64,000 nucleotides of DNA from UBA7672 sp963738625 (GTDB lineage Bacteria; Pseudomonadota; Alphaproteobacteria; Caulobacterales; Hyphomonadaceae): assembly GCA_963738625.1 (NCBI GenBank), contig CAVTXH010000002.1, positions 558,001 to 622,000 on the forward strand, read 5' to 3'. Below are positions 34,630 through 43,947 of the stretch, piece after piece; the first letter of the stretch is position 1; each line of letters starts with the position of its first letter. The position numbers were made by a program, and so were the translations under genes. The notes under the pieces were generated by a model. The model made no database searches and was not told the DNA's origin. It was given only the letters and a program-made list of their open reading frames with translations.

Positions 34630-35762
34630 CCCGCGTCCTGTTCGGACGCCGTATCGCGCCAGCGCCCTGCCACATCCTTGCGCCATGCCTCGAAGCGACC
34701 TTCGGTGATTGCCGTGCGCATTGCCGCCATCATCGCCTGGAAGAACGCGATGTTGTGCCAGGAGAGCAGCATGGGCCCGAGATACTCTCCCGCTTTGAAA
34801 AGATGATGCAGGTAAGCCCTCGAATAATCGCGGCTCGCCGGACAGGATGAGCCGGGGTCAAGCGGCGTGTCATCCTCCACGAACCGCGCGTTCTTGAGAT
34901 TGAGCGGCCCATCCCAGGTCCACGCCTGCCCGTGACGTCCGGATCGGGTTGGCAGCACGCAGTCGAACATGTCGATGCCGCGCGCCACGGCCTCCACGAT
35001 ATCGATCGGCTTGCCGACACCCATCAGATAGCGCGGCCGGCCGGCGGGCAACAGCGGAGCGGTCAGACTGATCGTGTCGCACATTGCCTGATGGCCCTCG
35101 CCCACCGCAAGACCGCCAATGGCGTAGCCGTCGAAACCCGTCTCGACCACGCGCTGCGCGCTTTCCCTCCGCAGGTCGGCATGGGTCGATCCCTGAACGA
35201 TGCCGAACAGCGCCTGCCGGTCGCGTTCCCCGAAGTACGCCTTCGACCTGTCGCCCCAGCGGGCGGAAAGGCGCATCGCATTGGCGGCTTCGGCATGCTC
35301 GCAGGGATTGCCCACGCATTCGTCGAGCTGCATCGAGATGTCCGCGCCCAGAAGGTCCGCCTGGATCTCGATCGAGCGCTCCGGAGACAGGAAATGCTTC
35401 GACCCGTCGAGATGCGAGCGGAATTCGACGCCCTCTTCTTTCATCCTTCGGAGATCCGATAGCGAGAAAACCTGAAACCCGCCGGAGTCCGTCAGGATGG
35501 GATGCGCCCAGCCCATGAAGCGGTGCAGGCCGCCGAGCCGTTGCACCCGTTCCGCCGTTGGCCGCAGCATCAGGTGATAGGTGTTGCCCAGGATGATGTC
35601 CGTGCCGGCCCTGCGCACCTGATCGAGATAGAGCGCCTTCACCGTGCCTGCCGTTCCCACCGGCATGAAGGCCGGCGTCGCGATATCGCCACGCGGGCTC
35701 GCCAGGCGTCCGGCTCGCGCTTGGCCATCGGTGGCATGGATATGAAACGGGAACTCAGCCAT
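34614..35762 (-). CDS. tgt: queuine tRNA-guanine transglycosylase with altered zinc site
   Basis: A 382-residue TIM-barrel enzyme exchanging guanine 34 of GUN-anticodon tRNAs for preQ1. Catalytic parts are intact: general-base Asp in DSGGFQVFSL, nucleophile Asp in MFDCVLPTRSGRHG and GGLAVGEGHQAM. The structural zinc motif C-x-C-x-x-C is not: LDPGSSCPASRDYSRAYLHHL has Ser at 305 and 310 and keeps only Cys307; the His in SWHN remains. Either zinc is bound differently or not at all. The ATG at 35762 lies inside the queA end (8-base overlap), and queA supplies the next step of the pathway. Confidence 0.93.
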   Translation of the reverse strand: MAEFPFHIHATDGQARAGRLASPRGDIATPAFMPVGTAGTVKALYLDQVRRAGTDIILGNTYHLMLRPTAERVQRLGGLHRFMGWAHPILTDSGGFQVFSLSDLRRMKEEGVEFRSHLDGSKHFLSPERSIEIQADLLGADISMQLDECVGNPCEHAEAANAMRLSARWGDRSKAYFGERDRQALFGIVQGSTHADLRRESAQRVVETGFDGYAIGGLAVGEGHQAMCDTISLTAPLLPAGRPRYLMGVGKPIDIVEAVARGIDMFDCVLPTRSGRHGQAWTWDGPLNLKNARFVEDDTPLDPGSSCPASRDYSRAYLHHLFKAGEYLGPMLLSWHNIAFFQAMMAAMRTAITEGRFEAWRKDVAGRWRDTASEQDAGQGEG

Positions 35763-36807
35763 TGGGCAGCAACAGGCAGGCGTCGCCATACGAGAAGAAG
35801 CGATAGCGCTCCTTCACGGCGTGCGCGTAGGCGCGTTTCATCACATCGAGACCCATCATGGCGCTCACCAGCATGAAGAGCGTCGACTTCGGCAAGTGGA
35901 AATTGGTCATCAGCCCGTCGGCGATGCGGAATCTGTAGCCGGGCGTGATGAAGATCGACGTGCCTGCGTTGAACGGCTTCAGCTCGCCGGAAGCGCCTGC
36001 GCTTTCGAGCGTACGCAGGGCGGTGGTGCCAATCGGGATGCACCGGCCGCCTGCCGCCCTCGCGGCCGTGACAGCTTCGACAGCTGCCGTCGACAGCTCC
36101 GCGTGCTCCGCGTGCATGCGGTGATCTTCCACGCGATCCGTCTTCACCGGCAGGAATGTTCCGGCGTTGACGTGCAGCGTGACGCTGGTCCGCTGCACTC
36201 CGGCCGCCGTCAGCTCGTCCAGAAGCCTCGGCGTGAAATGAAGGCCAGCGGTCGGCGCTGCGACCGAGCCAGTCTCGCGCGCGAACATAGTCTGGTAGTC
36301 GGTCGCATCCTTCTCGTCCGGCGCCCGCTTGGACGCGATGTAGGGCGGTAGCGGCATGGCGCCTGCCTTCTCGATAGCGACATCCAGCCCATCGCCCTCT
36401 GCATTGAACGCCAGCCTGATCTCCGCCTCGGACTTCGTGGAAACAATGGCCTCCAACCCATGCGCAAAGACGATCGTGTCGCCTTCCTTTAGCCGCTTGC
36501 CGGGGCGGGCGAACGCCGACCATTCGGACGGCGACAGCCGGCTGTTGAGATTGACCTCGATCTCCACGTCTGGGCCGTCGCCCCGTGAGGCGCGCTTTCC
36601 CAGCAGGGCGGCTCGAAGCACCCGTGTGTCGTTCGCGACCAGGATATCGCCTTCATTCAGCAGCGCCGGCAGGTGGCGGACGCTCCGGTCTTCGAGCTTG
36701 CCCTCCGGCCCGCGCACGACCAGGAGCCGGGCGAAATCCCGCGGGGTGGCTGGCCGCAACGCGATCAGCTCCTCGGGAAGCTCGAAGTCGAAATCGGACA
36801 GCAGCAT
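35755..36807 (-). CDS. queA: SAM:tRNA ribosyltransferase-isomerase
   Basis: A 350-residue enzyme that transfers the ribosyl group of S-adenosylmethionine to preQ1-tRNA, forming epoxyqueuosine. The N-terminus FDFELPEELIALRPATPRDFARLLV, TAGLHFTPRLLDEL, LHVNAGTFLPVKTDR and the C-terminal FHLPKSTLFMLVSA are family hallmarks. Length is standard. It is translationally coupled to tgt downstream. No preQ1 biosynthesis or queG/queH genes are in the window, and I see no preQ1 riboswitch in the 105-base leader. Confidence 0.95.
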   Translation of the reverse strand: MLLSDFDFELPEELIALRPATPRDFARLLVVRGPEGKLEDRSVRHLPALLNEGDILVANDTRVLRAALLGKRASRGDGPDVEIEVNLNSRLSPSEWSAFARPGKRLKEGDTIVFAHGLEAIVSTKSEAEIRLAFNAEGDGLDVAIEKAGAMPLPPYIASKRAPDEKDATDYQTMFARETGSVAAPTAGLHFTPRLLDELTAAGVQRTSVTLHVNAGTFLPVKTDRVEDHRMHAEHAELSTAAVEAVTAARAAGGRCIPIGTTALRTLESAGASGELKPFNAGTSIFITPGYRFRIADGLMTNFHLPKSTLFMLVSAMMGLDVMKRAYAHAVKERYRFFSYGDACLLLPNG

Positions 36808-36912
36808 GGCGTTTCCAGCTTTCCGGGCGCGATAGCCGGTAACTGTGCTGGGCGCCAGTCCGCCCTTGCCGCGCCGTGATTCAGGGTATGCTCATGGCGG
36901 GAGGACCGACCT

Positions 36913-37407
36913 ATGAAACGCCTTGCCCTGATCGCCGTGCTGGCTCTGGCCGCTTGCACGCCCGCCTCTCAAACTGCATCTGCGCCTGGCGAACCGGCGG
37001 CCCCGGCGCAACCTGCCGACCTGAAGGCGCTGGAGGCCGCGCACGACTGGCAGAATGAGCCCGGTGAAAAGCTCAATGCCGATTTCGAGGCGGGCGCCAA
37101 GGCGATCCTCGGCAAGATGACGCGGCCGAATATCATTACGGCGCAGAATGAGGCGGGCTTCGAGTGCACTTATGGCGAGGCGCATCAGGACTATCCCGAC
37201 CCTATGGCGGTCTGCACAAAGAGCTTCGCCACCCGGGCCTGCCAGTTCGACTGGGAGATCGCCTCCACAGCCGACAAAGGTATGGTCGAAGAGGTGACAA
37301 CCAGCTTCAAACGCGATTGCGTCGGCACGGACGACGACTGGCCGGACAAGGTGAAATCCGCGATCGACGACCAGCTAGCGCCGGCGCAGCTCCCTACCGC
37401 GAATTAA
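36913..37407 (+). CDS. small lipoprotein with four conserved-looking cysteines
   Basis: A 164-residue protein with signal sequence MKRLALIAVLALAAC, the Cys being the lipidation site. After an Ala/Pro-rich linker the globular part has Cys in FECTYGEAH, AVCTKSF, RACQFDWE and KRDCVGTDD, likely two disulfides in the periplasm. No family recognised. A GGGAGG site 8 bases before the ATG is strong. Divergent from queA. It is followed by a low-complexity GA-rich stretch before gatB. Confidence 0.72.
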   Translation: MKRLALIAVLALAACTPASQTASAPGEPAAPAQPADLKALEAAHDWQNEPGEKLNADFEAGAKAILGKMTRPNIITAQNEAGFECTYGEAHQDYPDPMAVCTKSFATRACQFDWEIASTADKGMVEEVTTSFKRDCVGTDDDWPDKVKSAIDDQLAPAQLPTAN

Positions 37408-37499
37408 CAATCCCCCCGCGCATCGGCGCCGCGCCGCGCGTCGCTGCGACGACGCCGACGCGCGTGACGAGGAAGACGAGGAAGACTGAGACGACGAAG

Positions 37500-39017
37500 C
37501 TAGAGACCAAGCTTCTTCAGCAGGATCTCGTTGACGGCGGCAGGATTAGCCTTGCCGCCGGAAGCCTTCATGATCTGACCGACGAACCAGCCGAGCGTTT
37601 TGGGCTTCTCGTGCCCAGCCGCACGCTGCGCCTTCACCTCATCAACCTGCTTGGGATTGGCGGCGATGACGTCGTCGACCACCTTCTCGATCGCGCCAGT
37701 GTCGGTGACCTGCTTCAGCCCCTCGCGCTCGACGATCTTCGCGGCCGTATCGCCAGTGGCGATCATCTTGGCGAACACATCCTTGGCGATCTTGCCGGAG
37801 ATGGTGTTGTCCGCGATCAGGCCGACAAGCCCGCCGAGCTGTTCCGCACTGACCGGCGAGGCCGCAAGCTCCAACCCTTCCTTGTTCAGATATCCGAACA
37901 ACTCCTGCGTCACCCAATTGGCGGCGAGGCGCGCATCGCGGCCTTTGGCGACCGCCTCGAAATAGGCAGCCTTCTCGGCGTCGCCCGCAAGCACGCCGGC
38001 GTCGTAGTCTTTGAGCCCGTAGTCCTTCACAAAACGCGCACGCTTCTGGTCCGGCAGTTCCGGCAGCTTGGCTTTGATGCTCTCGACGAACGCGCCCGAC
38101 AGCTCCAGCGGAAGAAGATCCGGATCGGGGAAGTAGCGATAGTCATGCGCGTCTTCCTTCGAGCGCATGGAGCGCGTCACGTTCTTGTCAGCGTTGTAGA
38201 GCCGCGTCTCCTGATCGATCTTGCCGCCATCTTCCAGGATTTCGATCTGGCGCCGGGCCTCGTACTCGGCGGCGAGCTGGATAAAGCGGAACGAGTTGAC
38301 GTTCTTGATCTCGCAGCGCGTGCCTAGCTTCTTGAAGCTGCCGGTCTGCGCGTAGTCGTCATAGCCGCCGGGGCGGCAAACCGAGACGTTGACGTCGGCC
38401 CGCAGATTGCCCTTCTCCATGTCGCCATCGCATGTGCCGAGAGCGATGAGGATCGAACGAAGCTTCTTGACGTAAGCGGCAGCTTCCGCCGGCGAGCGGA
38501 TGTCCGGCTTGGAGACGATCTCCATCAGCGCCACGCCCGACCGGTTGAGGTCCACATACGTCGCGTTGGGATCGAGGTCGTGGATCGACTTGCCCGCGTC
38601 CTGCTCCAGGTGCAACCGCTCGATGCCGACGGTGAAGGTGTAGCCCTCGTCGGCTTCGACATCGATCCGGCCTTCGCCGACGATCGGATGCGCGAACTGC
38701 GAAATCTGATAGCCCTGCGGCAGGTCGGGATAGAAATAGTTCTTCCGATCGAAACGCGAGAAATGGTTGATCTTTGCATTGAGCCCAAGGCCTGTCTTGA
38801 CCGCCTGCTCCACGCAGAACTTGTTGATCACCGGCAGCATGCCCGGCATCGCTGCATCGACCAGCGAAACGTTGGTATTGGGATCTGACCCGAACGCTGT
38901 GGGCGCACCCGAGAACAGCTTGGAGTTGGATGCCACCTGCGCATGGACTTCGAGCCCCATGACGATCTCCCAGTCGCCGGTGCGGCCTGAAATCAGATAT
39001 GGGGTGCGGGTGGTCAT
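37500..39017 (-). CDS. gatB: Asp-tRNA(Asn)/Glu-tRNA(Gln) amidotransferase subunit B
   Basis: A 505-residue kinase-like subunit of GatCAB, which amidates misacylated Glu-tRNA-Gln and Asp-tRNA-Asn. Signatures: EIVMGLEVHAQV, LFSGAPTAFG, NLRADVNVSV and RCEIKNVNSFRFIQLA; the C-terminal half has the helical YqeY-like tRNA-binding tail ending in KANPAAVNEILLKKLG. The 505 length is normal for alphaproteobacteria. gatA and gatC are not adjacent here. Downstream is a GA-rich, Asp/Glu-codon-like low-complexity stretch (37440-37500). Confidence 0.96.
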   Translation of the reverse strand: MTTRTPYLISGRTGDWEIVMGLEVHAQVASNSKLFSGAPTAFGSDPNTNVSLVDAAMPGMLPVINKFCVEQAVKTGLGLNAKINHFSRFDRKNYFYPDLPQGYQISQFAHPIVGEGRIDVEADEGYTFTVGIERLHLEQDAGKSIHDLDPNATYVDLNRSGVALMEIVSKPDIRSPAEAAAYVKKLRSILIALGTCDGDMEKGNLRADVNVSVCRPGGYDDYAQTGSFKKLGTRCEIKNVNSFRFIQLAAEYEARRQIEILEDGGKIDQETRLYNADKNVTRSMRSKEDAHDYRYFPDPDLLPLELSGAFVESIKAKLPELPDQKRARFVKDYGLKDYDAGVLAGDAEKAAYFEAVAKGRDARLAANWVTQELFGYLNKEGLELAASPVSAEQLGGLVGLIADNTISGKIAKDVFAKMIATGDTAAKIVEREGLKQVTDTGAIEKVVDDVIAANPKQVDEVKAQRAAGHEKPKTLGWFVGQIMKASGGKANPAAVNEILLKKLGL

Positions 39018-39061
39018 GCGGTCCTCTATGCGGGTGGAACGCGCCTTCTAGCGGGCTTTGG

Positions 39062-39078
39062 CCGGGGCGTCACCCCGG
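39062..39078 (-). terminator. candidate hairpin after the 39130-40095 gene
   Basis: CCGGGG-CGTCA-CCCCGG forms an exact 6-bp GC stem between this gene's stop and gatB. No T-run follows on the minus strand, so function as a terminator is only plausible. Confidence 0.4.
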
Positions 39079-39129
39079 TTCAAACTTCGACGGCAGAGGC
39101 GTCTTCCACCCTGCCGCCTAGCTGGACGT

Positions 39130-40095
39130 TCAGTTCTCGCCAGCCGCAGCAGCTTGCTGCCGCCGCGCGCCGGACAGCATCCCTCCCATCGAGTAGTTGC
39201 CCTCGTGACACGCGAACTCGTACATCCGTTCGCCTGTCCGGACCATGGAATACTCGGCAGTCCAGGGCGCCGAATAGTATGCCGGATCGGTAATCGTGTA
39301 GCGGTACAGAAGCTCATCCGGCGCGACGAGTTCAAAGCGCTCGACGATGACGGCGTCCGGGCTCTTCACTGTGACGATGCCGTGCGTGGAGGTTTCCGGA
39401 TCGAGGTGTTTCGTCTCGACTTCGAGAACGTCGCCCTCCCAGCGAGCAACGGAATCGCCACCCTGCTGCAAGAGCGAGGCAGGTTTGTGTGGAGCGCCGA
39501 CGGGAATGATTCTCGTGTCGTCATACGCTTCGGTATGGAATACCACGAAACCGGGGGTCTGAACGATCCTGTGCAGCATCGAAGCGCTGCGGATTTGCAG
39601 CGGCGCCCAGCCAACGCCGCCGATGCAGCGCTCGGTCGTCATGCGCTGCTCGGGCCCGTCGAGACCGGTAATGTAGTTTCGCGCGGCGGCTCGGCCCTTA
39701 TCCGTATAGGGAAGCTTGCCATCGGGCGGATCGATGATCAGCGACGATCTGAACTCTCCACGCACGATGGCGAGCGATTTCGCATCGGGGGCCGCCAATT
39801 CCGGGTCCAGCGGGTTGTTCTTTTCCGCCCGCGCCAAAATGTCCGATGTCAGCTTGGCGGCCTCCGCTTCGTTCAGCACCAGCTTGCTGACCCCGGCGGA
39901 GCGTTCCACCGGCGAAAGCCACTGGCTCGACCAGATTCCCTGAAAATCAGGGCGGCCTTCAGCCGTTCTCGGCACTACAGCAGCTTGCGCGAGAGAAGAG
40001 GGAGCTGCAGCGCAGGCAAGTAAGACAGCGCCTACAACCCCGCCGAGCTGGCGGAAGCGGACGCCATCGAAAGACGGCTTGGAGAGGTATCGCAT
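39130..40095 (-). CDS. secreted protein of unknown function
   Basis: A 321-residue protein with a probable signal peptide ending near SLAQA. The mature N-terminus R-T-A-E-G-R-P-D-F-Q-G-I-W is a pattern I associate with a large group of uncharacterised exported proteins in sphingomonads, caulobacters and acidobacteria. A Cys-containing E-R-C-I-G-G-V-G-W segment lies near residue 170 and a beta-rich C-terminal half follows (YTITDPAYYSAPWTAEYSM, YEFACHEGNYSM). The two Cys may form a disulfide. No function is known to me. Independent gene between gatB and the EAL gene, all leftward. Confidence 0.7.
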   Translation of the reverse strand: MRYLSKPSFDGVRFRQLGGVVGAVLLACAAAPSSLAQAAVVPRTAEGRPDFQGIWSSQWLSPVERSAGVSKLVLNEAEAAKLTSDILARAEKNNPLDPELAAPDAKSLAIVRGEFRSSLIIDPPDGKLPYTDKGRAAARNYITGLDGPEQRMTTERCIGGVGWAPLQIRSASMLHRIVQTPGFVVFHTEAYDDTRIIPVGAPHKPASLLQQGGDSVARWEGDVLEVETKHLDPETSTHGIVTVKSPDAVIVERFELVAPDELLYRYTITDPAYYSAPWTAEYSMVRTGERMYEFACHEGNYSMGGMLSGARRQQAAAAGEN

Positions 40096-40206
40096 GCTGA
40101 ATCACTTTGCCGGCTTCGTGGACGCTTGCCGCCGACCAAAGGCAGGTTGAAGAGCGAAATCAATGCCCGGCGTGGACAAGAAGCCGTCATCCCGGCCTGG
40201 ACGGCC

Positions 40207-41286
40207 TCATCGCGGGAGCGGATCAAAGGCGACGGCGATATCCGGCAGCCTAATCGGCAGGTCATAGGCGAAGCCCTGCACATAGTCGCAACCAATCGCA
40301 TGGAGCTCGCCACGCACCTCCACGTCCTCGATGCCTTCGGCCGTGACCGTCATGCCGAGGCTGCGGATCAGGCCGGTCAGAGAGGTTACGATGCGACAGG
40401 CGCGCGGATGGCGGATCATGCGCGACAGCTTGGGATCTAGCTTCACGCCGTCTGCGGGTATCTCCGCCAACCAGGCGAAAGATGAGTGCCCCGCCCCGAA
40501 GTCGTCCAGCACGATTCCCGCCCCCGCCGCACGAAACGCCGCCAGGGCGCCAAGAGCGCCATCGAAATCGCGCAGCGCCGCCTGCTCGGTCAACTCGATG
40601 CGGAGCACGCCATGCGGCAGGCCCGCCTCGCGCACGATTGCGGCAATCTCTTCGACCAGCAGGGGCCGTGCGATCTCCGCCGCAGAGAGGTTTACCTGCA
40701 TGAAGACGTCGCGCCCATCAGCACGCAGCGCGGCGAGCGTCTGCGCCGACTTCAACAGCATGACAGGCGCGATGGCGGTCCAGTCCGTATCGCCGCCCAT
40801 GCCAAGCAGCGTGTCGGGGCCGACGAGCTGGCCGTCGGGTGAGCGGAAACGGGCAAGCGCCTCGAACCCAGCAACCGACAGATCATCCAGACGCCGGATC
40901 GGCTGGAACACCGGCTCCACATTGCTCTCACCATGGACAAGGCGAGCGCCGGCTTCGGCCGAAACAAGAAGACCGCGCGCCATACCAAGATCGTGGAATG
41001 AGCCAACGAAGTGCGCAGGCCGTCCATCCGCCAATGTGACACGAACGTCCACGCGGTCGCCTGGGCGGCCCTCAACTAGACGCGCTGCGATGGTGGCGCG
41101 CGCGAGCCCGTCGACCTGTTCCAGCAGCGCACCGAGAACCCAGCGACCGTCCAACGAGGCCAGCGGGCCGCCGGCTTCGGCGCGTATGGCGATGGCGCCC
41201 TCGGCTGCGTTCCACGTCCACAGCGCAGCGCGTGCGGCCGTGACGGCGGTATCTGCAGAAAACTGTGTCATTGCCGTATGTGGCAT
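40207..41286 (-). CDS. EAL-domain cyclic-di-GMP phosphodiesterase
   Basis: A 359-residue soluble protein. Residues 1-110 look like a PAS-type sensor (ALWTWNAAEGAIAIRAE onward); the rest is an EAL domain with all the catalytic residues I can check: EALARF, MQVNLSAAE, RIELTE, LDDFGAGHSSF, VKLDPKLS, VTAEGIED and YVQGFAY. It should hydrolyse c-di-GMP to pGpG. The start lies 6 bases after the M16 stop, so it is probably the last gene of the cytochrome-oxidase run, which is unusual company. Starts at 41286 and 41271 are both possible. No transmembrane helix is evident. Confidence 0.88.
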   Translation of the reverse strand: MPHTAMTQFSADTAVTAARAALWTWNAAEGAIAIRAEAGGPLASLDGRWVLGALLEQVDGLARATIAARLVEGRPGDRVDVRVTLADGRPAHFVGSFHDLGMARGLLVSAEAGARLVHGESNVEPVFQPIRRLDDLSVAGFEALARFRSPDGQLVGPDTLLGMGGDTDWTAIAPVMLLKSAQTLAALRADGRDVFMQVNLSAAEIARPLLVEEIAAIVREAGLPHGVLRIELTEQAALRDFDGALGALAAFRAAGAGIVLDDFGAGHSSFAWLAEIPADGVKLDPKLSRMIRHPRACRIVTSLTGLIRSLGMTVTAEGIEDVEVRGELHAIGCDYVQGFAYDLPIRLPDIAVAFDPLPR

Positions 41287-41292
41287 CCTGAG

Positions 41293-42558
41293 TCAGGCAC
41301 CCGAGACAAACGCCTCGGCGGCGCCAAGTCCAGTCTTGGGACCTACGGCGGCGGCGATGGCGGGGCCTGCAAGCGCCGCAGCGCCGATCCGGCGCACGTC
41401 CGCAGCGGTCACGGCGTTGATCTGCGCGAGCACGTCCTCGACATCGATCAGCTTGTCGAAAGTGAGGAGCTCATAGGCCGCAGAGCCGGCGCGCGCAGCA
41501 GGCGCCTCTGCGGCCATGGCGAATTGAGCTGCTGCGATGGCCCGGGCGCGCGCGAGTTCTGCTTCCGTAGGGCCATCGGCAGCCAGCGCGGCCCAGATGT
41601 CCGAGGTGATCCGCGCCACTTCGGCCGCATCCTTTGGATCGCATCCGGCATAAACGGAGATGCGGCCCGCATCGGAATATTGATCGCAGGATGCGTCGAT
41701 CGTGTAAGCGAGCCCCCTGCTCTCGCGCACATCCTGGAACAACCGCGAGGCCATGCCGCCGCCAAATACTTCGGCGAAAATACGCGCCGCGAAACGGTCG
41801 TCGGAAGTGGCTGATGGCGCTGTGCGGGCCAGAACGAGATGCAGCTGTTCGAGATCGCGCGCGGCGGCGCGGACACCGCTCACGGATGCGGCCGGCGCCG
41901 GAGACGGCGGGGTGTTGCTTGGCGGGCGCTTCTCCAGCCAGCGGCGCGCAACTCTTTCGATGGCGGCGCGATCATAGCCGCCGGCGACGGAAACGACCGT
42001 ACGGCGCGGCGAATAGCTGTCGCTTGCGAAGCCGATCAGATCGTCGCGCGTGACGCGCTTGAGTGTCTTTTCCGTGCCGAGGACAGGCAGGCCGAGCGGA
42101 TGGCCGGCCCAGCTGGCCGCCTGCGCCAACTCGAAGACCAGATCGTCGGGCTGGTCTGCGGCTTCGCCGATTTCCTGCAGGACGACGCCCTTCTCGCGTT
42201 CTATCTCCTCAGGCGGGTGATCCGGCGCGAACACCAGAGACAGCGCGACATCCAGCATCGCTGGCGCATCTGCGCTGAGGCAGCGAACGAAATAGCTGGT
42301 CCGCTCATAGTCGGTGGCGGCGTTCATCACGGCGCCGCTGGCCTCAACGACCTCCGCGATTTCACGGGCGTTGCGGCCAGCGGCGCCCTTGAACGCCATG
42401 TGCTCGAGAAAGTGGGCCAGACCGTTGCGTTCGGCCGGCTCGTGGCGGGCGCCGGCGCTAAGGAAGACGCCGACGGACGCTGTCCGCAGCTGCGGCATGG
42501 CATCGAACACGATGCGCGCGCCGTTGGGCAGGTGGATGACCTCGCGGGTTTCCGTCAT
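41293..42558 (-). CDS. M16-family zinc peptidase
   Basis: A 421-residue processing-peptidase-like protein. The inverted zinc motif H-x-x-E-H is in GLAHFLEHMAFKG, with the distal Glu in KGVVLQEIGEA; the second half is the non-catalytic M16 domain. Related to the mitochondrial processing peptidase beta subunit and to bacterial PqqL-like enzymes; the usual alphaproteobacterial copy sits behind thrC, as here, with 3 bases between. Probably cytoplasmic since there is no signal sequence. Native substrate is unknown. Confidence 0.92.
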   Translation of the reverse strand: MTETREVIHLPNGARIVFDAMPQLRTASVGVFLSAGARHEPAERNGLAHFLEHMAFKGAAGRNAREIAEVVEASGAVMNAATDYERTSYFVRCLSADAPAMLDVALSLVFAPDHPPEEIEREKGVVLQEIGEAADQPDDLVFELAQAASWAGHPLGLPVLGTEKTLKRVTRDDLIGFASDSYSPRRTVVSVAGGYDRAAIERVARRWLEKRPPSNTPPSPAPAASVSGVRAAARDLEQLHLVLARTAPSATSDDRFAARIFAEVFGGGMASRLFQDVRESRGLAYTIDASCDQYSDAGRISVYAGCDPKDAAEVARITSDIWAALAADGPTEAELARARAIAAAQFAMAAEAPAARAGSAAYELLTFDKLIDVEDVLAQINAVTAADVRRIGAAALAGPAIAAAVGPKTGLGAAEAFVSGA

Positions 42559-42561
42559 GGA

Positions 42562-43947
42562 TCAGGCCCGCGCGGCGATGGCTTCGATCCGCTTGCGCAC
42601 GAAGTCGGCGCTCATCGGGCCGGTGTCAAACTTTTCCTTGCGCAACGCGAACTCGGCAGCGCGATCCGGCAGGCCTATCTTGAGGCCCAGCACCCGCTCC
42701 ACAGTCTCTGGGAACTTGGCTGCGTGAGCGGTCGCGAACGTAACCACAGGACCATCGGCGGTCCGATTGCGACGCGCGGCGGCGAGGCCGACGGCGGTGT
42801 GGGGGCAGACGACCCAACCGGTCTCGGCGTAGGTGCGCTTCATCTCGTCCATGGTTTCCTGATCACTGACGCGTTCGGCCGAAAGGCCCATATCGCCGAG
42901 CTTCGCGGCCGCGATCTTCGGTAACGGCGCCTCGCCTTTCGCAGCGAGCGTTGCATACGCACTGGCGACGGCCGCCCCATCACGGCCGGAAGCTTCAAAC
43001 AGCAGACGCTCGAAATTGCTGGGCAGCTGGATGTCCATTGCCGGACTGAGCGTTGCGATCGTCTTGCCCTTTGTCAGCGGCATGCCGGAAAGAAGCCGCG
43101 CCATCGCGTCGTTGGCGTTCACAGCCGCCACGATCTCCAAGCGGTTCAACAGCCCGCAGCGCGAGGCGGCATATCCGGCTAACGCGTCGCCGAAATTCCC
43201 TGTCGGAACCACGAAGTGTATCAGCCGGTCGCGGCCGAGCTGGGCCTGCGCCTGCGCGAAGTAGACGCTCTGCGCAGCGACCCGCGTCCAGTTGATCGAG
43301 TTCACAGCGGCAAGATGCGTCTTCTGCCGGAATTGATCGTCCGCAAGAAGTTGCTTCAGGATCGCCTGCGCCCCGTCGAAATCGCCTTCGAGCGCGAGAT
43401 TGTGCACATTGCTTGCGCCCGTCGCAGTCATGAAAAGCCGCTGGGTTGGCGACACGCGGTTCAGCGGATGCAGGATCACGATATCGACATGTTTCGACCC
43501 GGCGAAAGCCGAAGCGGCAGCTCCGCCCGTGTCGCCCGATGTGGCGCACAGAATGGTCATGCGCTCGCCGCGCAGGCTCAGAATATGATCGTAGAGCTGC
43601 GCGATCAGGCGCATCGCAACGTCCTTGAACGCCAGCGTCGGTCCGTGATGCAGCTCTAGCATCCACCGGCCAGGACCGACTTCGACAAGCGGCGCGACGG
43701 ACTGATGAGCGAATGGCGCATAGGCTTTCTTGGCCATCTCGCGGATCGCGCTTTCCGGGAGGTCTGCGCCGGCAAAAGCCGACAACACGCGTGTCGCCGT
43801 CTCGACATAGGTTGCCCCAAGGCTCGGCCGCTCGATCTGCGGGAAGGCCTCTGGGCTGAAAAGCCCGCCGTCCGGCGCAAGGCCCATAACGCTCGCTGCG
43901 ACAAAGCCGACGGGCGCTGCATTGCCACGAGTGGAGATGTATTTCAT
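42562..43947 (-). CDS. thrC: threonine synthase
   Basis: A 461-residue PLP enzyme converting O-phosphohomoserine to threonine. Signatures: MKYISTRG at the N-terminus, HGPTLAFKDVAMRLIAQL with the PLP Lys, CATSGDTGGAAASAF for phosphate binding, and VVPTGNFGDALAGYAA. Type 2 (longer) form, as in fungi and many proteobacteria. ATG overlaps the SURF1 stop (ATGA), so it is embedded in the oxidase operon. Nothing in the upstream sequence suggests a threonine attenuator. Confidence 0.95.
   Translation of the reverse strand: MKYISTRGNAAPVGFVAASVMGLAPDGGLFSPEAFPQIERPSLGATYVETATRVLSAFAGADLPESAIREMAKKAYAPFAHQSVAPLVEVGPGRWMLELHHGPTLAFKDVAMRLIAQLYDHILSLRGERMTILCATSGDTGGAAASAFAGSKHVDIVILHPLNRVSPTQRLFMTATGASNVHNLALEGDFDGAQAILKQLLADDQFRQKTHLAAVNSINWTRVAAQSVYFAQAQAQLGRDRLIHFVVPTGNFGDALAGYAASRCGLLNRLEIVAAVNANDAMARLLSGMPLTKGKTIATLSPAMDIQLPSNFERLLFEASGRDGAAVASAYATLAAKGEAPLPKIAAAKLGDMGLSAERVSDQETMDEMKRTYAETGWVVCPHTAVGLAAARRNRTADGPVVTFATAHAAKFPETVERVLGLKIGLPDRAAEFALRKEKFDTGPMSADFVRKRIEAIAARA

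Noticed and set aside
36808..36912. preQ1 riboswitch upstream of queA
   Set aside because: No A-rich tail or compact H-type pseudoknot pattern is visible in the leader.
37430..37500. GA-rich low-complexity stretch as a CRISPR or phase-variable repeat
   Set aside because: ACGAGGAAG repeats only about twice with irregular units and no spacers; too short to be an array.
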